From the NCBI RefSeq assembly GCF_963583255.1, contig NC_084819.1, forward strand, positions 5,416,501 through 5,480,500: a stretch of DNA of 64,000 bases. Reading direction: 5' to 3'. Each line of letters opens with the position of its first letter. The first letter of the stretch is position 1. The notes under the pieces were generated by a model. It was given only the letters and a program-made list of their open reading frames with translations, searched no databases and was not told the DNA's origin. Of the stretch, positions 59,983 to 64,000 are shown in pieces. Origin of the DNA: Pyrus communis (taxonomy: Eukaryota; Streptophyta; Magnoliopsida; Rosales; Rosaceae). The position numbers and the translations under genes are program-made.

Positions 59983-61347
59983 GTGAACACGAAAGATTCC
60001 TTGAAACAAGAAACTAGAATAACGTGTACAAAATAATATTTTTGTGTTTATGATTTTGGGGTTACGATCTCTCTCAAATTTGGTCCTCTGATTCTATCTT
60101 CGTAGGGTGTAGGTTTGTGGATGAGTTGTTGATCCAAAGGGCCGTCGGGGCTTGATCTAAGGATGAACAGTTGATGAACGGATGAACACTTTCTTCAAGG
60201 GCCGTCGGGGCTTGATCTTGAATAATGGTTGTGTGGATTTCTTCAAGGGCTTTTGGGCTTGATCTTGAAGGTTGATGGATGAGCGGATCTTCAAGGGCTT
60301 TTGGGCTTAATCTTGAAGAACGATTGGATGTGTGGATTTGTTGAGGTTGTTGATCCAAAGGGCCGTTGGGGGCTTATGCTTAGGATGAACGGATGAACAC
60401 TTTCTTCAAGGGCCGTCGGGGCTTGATCTTGAAAGATGGTTGTGTGGATTTGTTTGTGCTGTTGATCCAAGGGGCTGTTGGGGCTTGATCTTAGGATGAA
60501 CGATGAACACTTTCTTCAAGGGCCGTCGGGGCTTGATCTTGAAAGAGGATTTAACAAAGAACGAAGAGAGCTTTCTTGATCGTTCGGAATTCTTGGGAAT
60601 TTGGATGGTTGGAAGCTTTGGAGTTTCAAAGCTTCAAGGATTCAGGGAATTCTCTTCCAATTTGGGAGTAGAGAAATGTATTTGTGAATTGGTTGATGCT
60701 TGATACCTTGATGGAGAAGCCTATTTATAGGCTTTGAGAATGAATCACCACCACAAAATATTTTTTTCCTTTCCAAGCACCATTGCCTAATTTTCCCACT
60801 TAATGCAATATTGAAATTGAAGTGGTGTAACTTATGGCCTAATTTCCCACTTAATACCATTTTAAACTTGAAGTGGTCTAACTTATGGCCTAATTTCCCA
60901 CTTAATGCAATATTGAAATTGAAGTGGTGTAACTTATGGTCTAATTTCCCACTTAATACCATTTTAAACTTGAAGTGGTCTAACTTATGGCCTAATTTCC
61001 CACTTAACACCATTTTAAACTTGAAATGTGTATGCTTTGTCATTGCCCAAATGAGAAAAACTTGCTTTGATCCGTAATGGATTGAAGTGTGCTTGCCTTG
61101 TCATTGCCCAACATGAGAAGAAAAACTTGTTTTGATCCTCAATGGATTGAAATGTACTTGCCTTGTCATTGCCCAAAATGAGAAGAAAAACTTGTTTAAT
61201 CCTTCAAGGGTATTTCTTCCTATTTTGTTGAGTCACACGCCATGTGTACAATTTGTACAACACGTGGCGTATGCCATGTATGCCTTGACACGTCAAAACT
61301 TTAATGCATTGGTGAACATTTGTTTTACTGAAATTTCGATGTCTACA
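59983..61347 (-). repeat. 5' LTR of the young gypsy element
   Basis: Near-identical to 47834-49199. Contains the promoter side of the element (see the TATA box). Confidence 0.95.
60722..60729 (-). promoter_or_regulatory. TATA box of the gypsy 5' LTR
   Basis: TATAAATA on the minus strand, inside a short palindrome AGCCTATTTATAGGCT. The equivalent in the other LTR is 48574-48581. It should start the gag-pol transcript about 30 bp further (near 60690). Confidence 0.65.
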
Positions 61348-62310
61348 ATTATTTTTGCACTTAACTTTTTATTTACTTGATTTTATTTGAATTGTTTGGT
61401 TACAATTTGTGCAACAATGGAATTTGTACCTCCTCCTAAATTCAGTATACAACCAGGAGGACCGTCTTTATGGGTCAACCATGCAGAATTGGGTTTTTAT
61501 GGATTTAAACCTACAATTTGTGCACTTTGCTATTTGAAAACCCTTGATATTTTGTAGTGTACTGAGAGCAAATATTTTCAAGAGATTGTTCAAGAGCATA
61601 TCAATATGAGAAAGTACCCAAAAAGGAATTGGAACAATCCCTATTCACAGTTCTACACTCCAAGTTTGAAAAAGCATCTTGAGCAGTACTTAAAGCAGTC
61701 TAATGTGCTACAAAAGCTTTCATTGGAGGACGAACTCTCTAAATTGTTGGAATCAACTGAGTTGTACATAGAAATAACCAATCAAGGATTTCAGATTCAA
61801 GCATTAAACTGTTGGAAAAACTTTGATGATCAAGAAGACATTGGTGCAGGAACTGAGGAGCATTCGGGCTGTTATTCAAACCCAACGAAGGAAAGAACAT
61901 ATGCTGATCCTGAAATTCCCACATAACCCATTCCTACCCAAGTCTATATGCCACACATACCCTTTCAAGAGGCTGCAAAACAACCCACAAAGCTGCAGGA
62001 ATGCACTGAAACTGATGGACTGGATGGGGATGCTCACACCAAATCAGAATCTAGGAAATTACATGGCCAGCTATTGGACACAATTAATCTGGACACAGGG
62101 CAGGCTACTTATATAAATATTTTAGATGCTGTAACAATGTGTGCACGTGAACAGCCCTTTAAGCTTGAGGAAATTCATGTGGAGTACTACAAGAAGGCTA
62201 AAACCTACAATAAAAAGAAGCAACTTAATGGCAGCCCAATTCTTCGTCAAGAAATTCAGCCAATGCAGAAATTGTGGGTGTTAAATACAAGATTTAAGTC
62301 AATTCAATAG
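61348..62310 (+). pseudogene. Older, internally deleted gypsy relic split by the young element
   Basis: Plus-strand reading. A gag-like start (MEFVPPPKFSIQPGGPSLW at 61419) and a gag-like stretch NPYSQFYTPSLKK...SLEDELSKLLES are followed, after stops, by an integrase-C-terminus-like run HVEYYKKAKTYNKKKQLNG then VLNTRFKS. No protease or RT lies between them. The left flank of the young element holds its primer-site-like motif (47773). So the relic was a deletion derivative before the young element inserted. Confidence 0.5.
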
Positions 62311-63207
62311 AGACACAAGCCTCGCTAAAATGGACCTTATTTGATTTCAAAGACCCATTCTTACAAAAGGGTGGACAGGAAAGATTCAACCAATGAATTT
62401 AAATGCACAGTTGAAGTGAGTCCTTACCTACTATTGCCCTATGACGCAATTAAAGAGTGGTTGATTTAAAAAAACCAAGTGCCGTGATCCCTAACCTACT
62501 TCCAATAGTCTAGCTATAGACGTTAACTAAAGTGCTAATTGGAAGACAACCCAATTTTTCCAACTGTTTTCTTTTTATTTTCGTTCATTTTATTTCTTGT
62601 TTTTATTCCTTATCCCAAAAAGCCAAAAACAAAAAAAGATAAAAACAAAACACAAAACAAATAAAATCAGAAAAATTGAAAAACACAAAAACAGAATTTT
62701 TAGTTAAATAAGTATTTTATTTAGAATTTATTCTAGTCCAATTTTAATTTTGTGATTTTATGCAGGTTGAATTTGAATCAAATACCCCCAAATCGACTGA
62801 ATCATGCATTCAGCAGCATTCATCCACTCACCTCAGAACGCATTCAACCATCCATTCATCACAGCTTTGCATTCAACATCAACATTAAAGTGTAGAAATT
62901 TAAAAGGAATGCGAACTGGAGTCTGAATTCTGAAATGCTTACAGTGGGGTTGCTGTGGTGACCTCTGTACCGCTAGACCCCCTTTCACTCAATCATTCCC
63001 TCACATTTTATTAAAAGTTCTATTACATGGAAGTTTGGGGGGTAGACCAAGCAGCGCAGAGGTAGGCTGATATCCATTCCCAGTACTCAGATTCATGCGA
63101 GTGCCTTGATAAGGCATTCACCACATGGACGGCATGCCAATTAACACAAAATAAAAAAAAATCACATCAGTGAGACGAATGCATGTTCACAGACAACATC
63201 CACAGAT
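62311..63207. other. Region without a recognised gene
   Basis: 62560-62760 is very A/T-rich with AAAACA runs. 62988-63150 has a minus-strand open run (HESEYWEWISAYLCAAWSTP, stop TAA) that looks protein-like, but no splice acceptor AG was found before it on the host side of the solo LTR. No family recognised. Confidence 0.35.
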
Positions 63208-63479
63208 TGTTAGGATACTAAGAAGGGTTAGCCAAATTAAGTGGTATGTGTATGTTCTGTTAGTTCAGGGAACTCTTATTAGATGTTTGACACTTGTCAT
63301 TAGATTAGATGGTTAGTTGGGTGGTTATTGTGATGGAAACTTAACTTGCAAGTCTGAAAGGAATATATATAGCAGACTAAGTGTGCAAGGCAGGTTATCA
63401 TAAGAAAAGTATATTGTGAACAATTGTACAACAGACTTATGTGTGTCATGCGTTGAAGGTTAGAACAAGGTTCTTATTA
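63208..63479 (+). mobile_element. Solo LTR
   Basis: Starts TGTTAGGATAC, has a TATATATAG box at about 63367, and is flanked by CAGAT on both sides (63203-63207, 63480-63484). No internal domain. The right end (TTA before CAGAT, or TTACA) is not fully settled. Confidence 0.65.
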
Positions 63480-63549
63480 CAGATCCAAATGATTTTCAAA
63501 GACATCACATCGTGCAGAATTTTAGCGCAGTGCAGGGGTTTGGCTTTAC

Positions 63550-63667
63550 CTTCCATTTTGTGATCTGAGTCCTTGCAGCCCACTTTGCTGTATGTACAGA
63601 AGCTCCGTGTGTGCGCCCCTGATCCTTGCAGTTCGTATTTCCCTTGGCCTTACTCGAATCCAGAACT
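63550..63667 (-). CDS. Exon-like segment of an unidentified gene
   Basis: 118 nt open on the minus strand (VLDSSKAKGNTNCKDQG... ending AARTQITKWK). It is preceded by a TGTAG acceptor and followed by an AG|GTAAAG donor. The region to its right (63680-63960) is CT-rich on the minus strand and could be the 5' UTR. A start ATG (MEG) at the end of the exon is an alternative. Protein not recognised; the gene would extend left past the solo LTR. Confidence 0.35.
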
Positions 63668-64000
63668 CTACATACAGAATACATGCATGCATGGGTTAGA
63701 AATTCGTTTCACTTAAGTCAGGAAATCGAAGGCAAAGAAGATGTGGATATGACAGGTTGAGATGGGGTTTTGGATATTGGTTTGTGTTACAGAAACGAGA
63801 GAAGAGGCACTGTGTTGTGAAGGTTTTGGGAAGCTTCGAGAAATGAAGTGGAATGGCTAGGGTTTGATGGACTTAGCAGAAAGAGAGAGTAAACAAGGAG
63901 AAAGTGCAAGGCTCCGGGCTCGAGACTAGAGGGAAAATAAGCTAGACGACTGGAAGAACTGAGCAGCTAAATGTAGGCTTATATAGGAAGATTGCTCGAG

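Larger units (their letters stand above)
47834..61347 (-). mobile_element. Young full-length Ty3/gypsy element, Tat type, 13.5 kb
   Basis: LTRs 47834-49199 (1366 bp) and 59983-61347 (1365 bp) differ by about seven substitutions and one indel by eye. Both flanks carry ATTAT (47829-47833, 61348-61352). The primer site next to the 5' LTR reads TTTGGCACGCCCGGTGGGAC on the minus strand. Gag and pol are read on the minus strand. Two RNase H domains, the second placed just before integrase, and an extra opposite-strand ORF downstream of pol point to the Tat lineage. Confidence 0.95.

Noticed and set aside
1..64000. CRISPR arrays, operons, bacterial insertion sequences
   Set aside because: The window is plant nuclear DNA; direct repeats here are transposon or microsatellite repeats.

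Overview
This window is nuclear DNA from a dicot plant. It holds four intron-bearing or typical plant genes: a BLUS1-like kinase, a ZAT-type zinc finger, HINT4 and PRMT7. Between them lie long AT-rich spacers packed with plant transposons of many classes. The style of the repeats suggests a woody rosid, probably Rosaceae (apple/pear/Prunus group). That placement is inference from familiarity, not proof.

Layout. From 1 to 2 kb, on the minus strand, is an STE20-type kinase close to BLUS1. From 2 to 12 kb is spacer with MITEs, a degraded gag relic split by a 1.13-kb hAT insertion, perfect hairpins and an RNase H relic. At 12.1-13.1 kb is an intronless C2H2 repressor of the ZAT4/ZAT9 type. From 13 to 18 kb is spacer. 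At 18.2-19.6 kb, minus strand, is a six-exon HINT4 gene. At 20.8-21.8 kb is a large foldback (MULE-like) element. At 23.5-24.8 kb are a copia relic, a SINE-like copy and a Harbinger-like MITE. At 25.0-29.5 kb is an intact 14-exon PRMT7 gene, preceded by a tiny upstream ORF whose stop overlaps the PRMT7 start codon. I rebuilt the HINT4 and PRMT7 exons by hand; every junction keeps frame and nearly all introns are GT-AG.

From 31 kb to the end the window is mostly nested mobile DNA. First comes a 3.98-kb CACTA element (31098-35080). Next is an LTR element with unfamiliar internal ORFs (35479-39425). Then a decayed Ty1/copia element (39901-47418) is itself split by a ~3-kb long-LTR-type insert. 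Last is a nearly intact, very young 13.5-kb Ty3/gypsy element of the Tat type (47834-61347) on the minus strand. The Tat-type element lies inside an older, internally deleted gypsy relic that continues to about 62.3 kb. A solo LTR and an exon-like segment close the window.

The most interesting object is a 202-aa ORF on the opposite strand to gag-pol inside the young Tat-type element. It has an LxLxL (EAR-like) motif near its N terminus and a four-heptad leucine zipper, and a TATA-like sequence lies just upstream. Other points worth a look are the PRMT7 uORF/start overlap, the GC-AG intron of HINT4, the repeat-rich protease-RT linker of the young element, and an odd duplication plus inverted LTR fragment around the 35.5-39.4 kb element.

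The four host genes are functionally unrelated (signalling, transcription, sulfonucleotide metabolism, protein methylation), so no joint pathway is implied.
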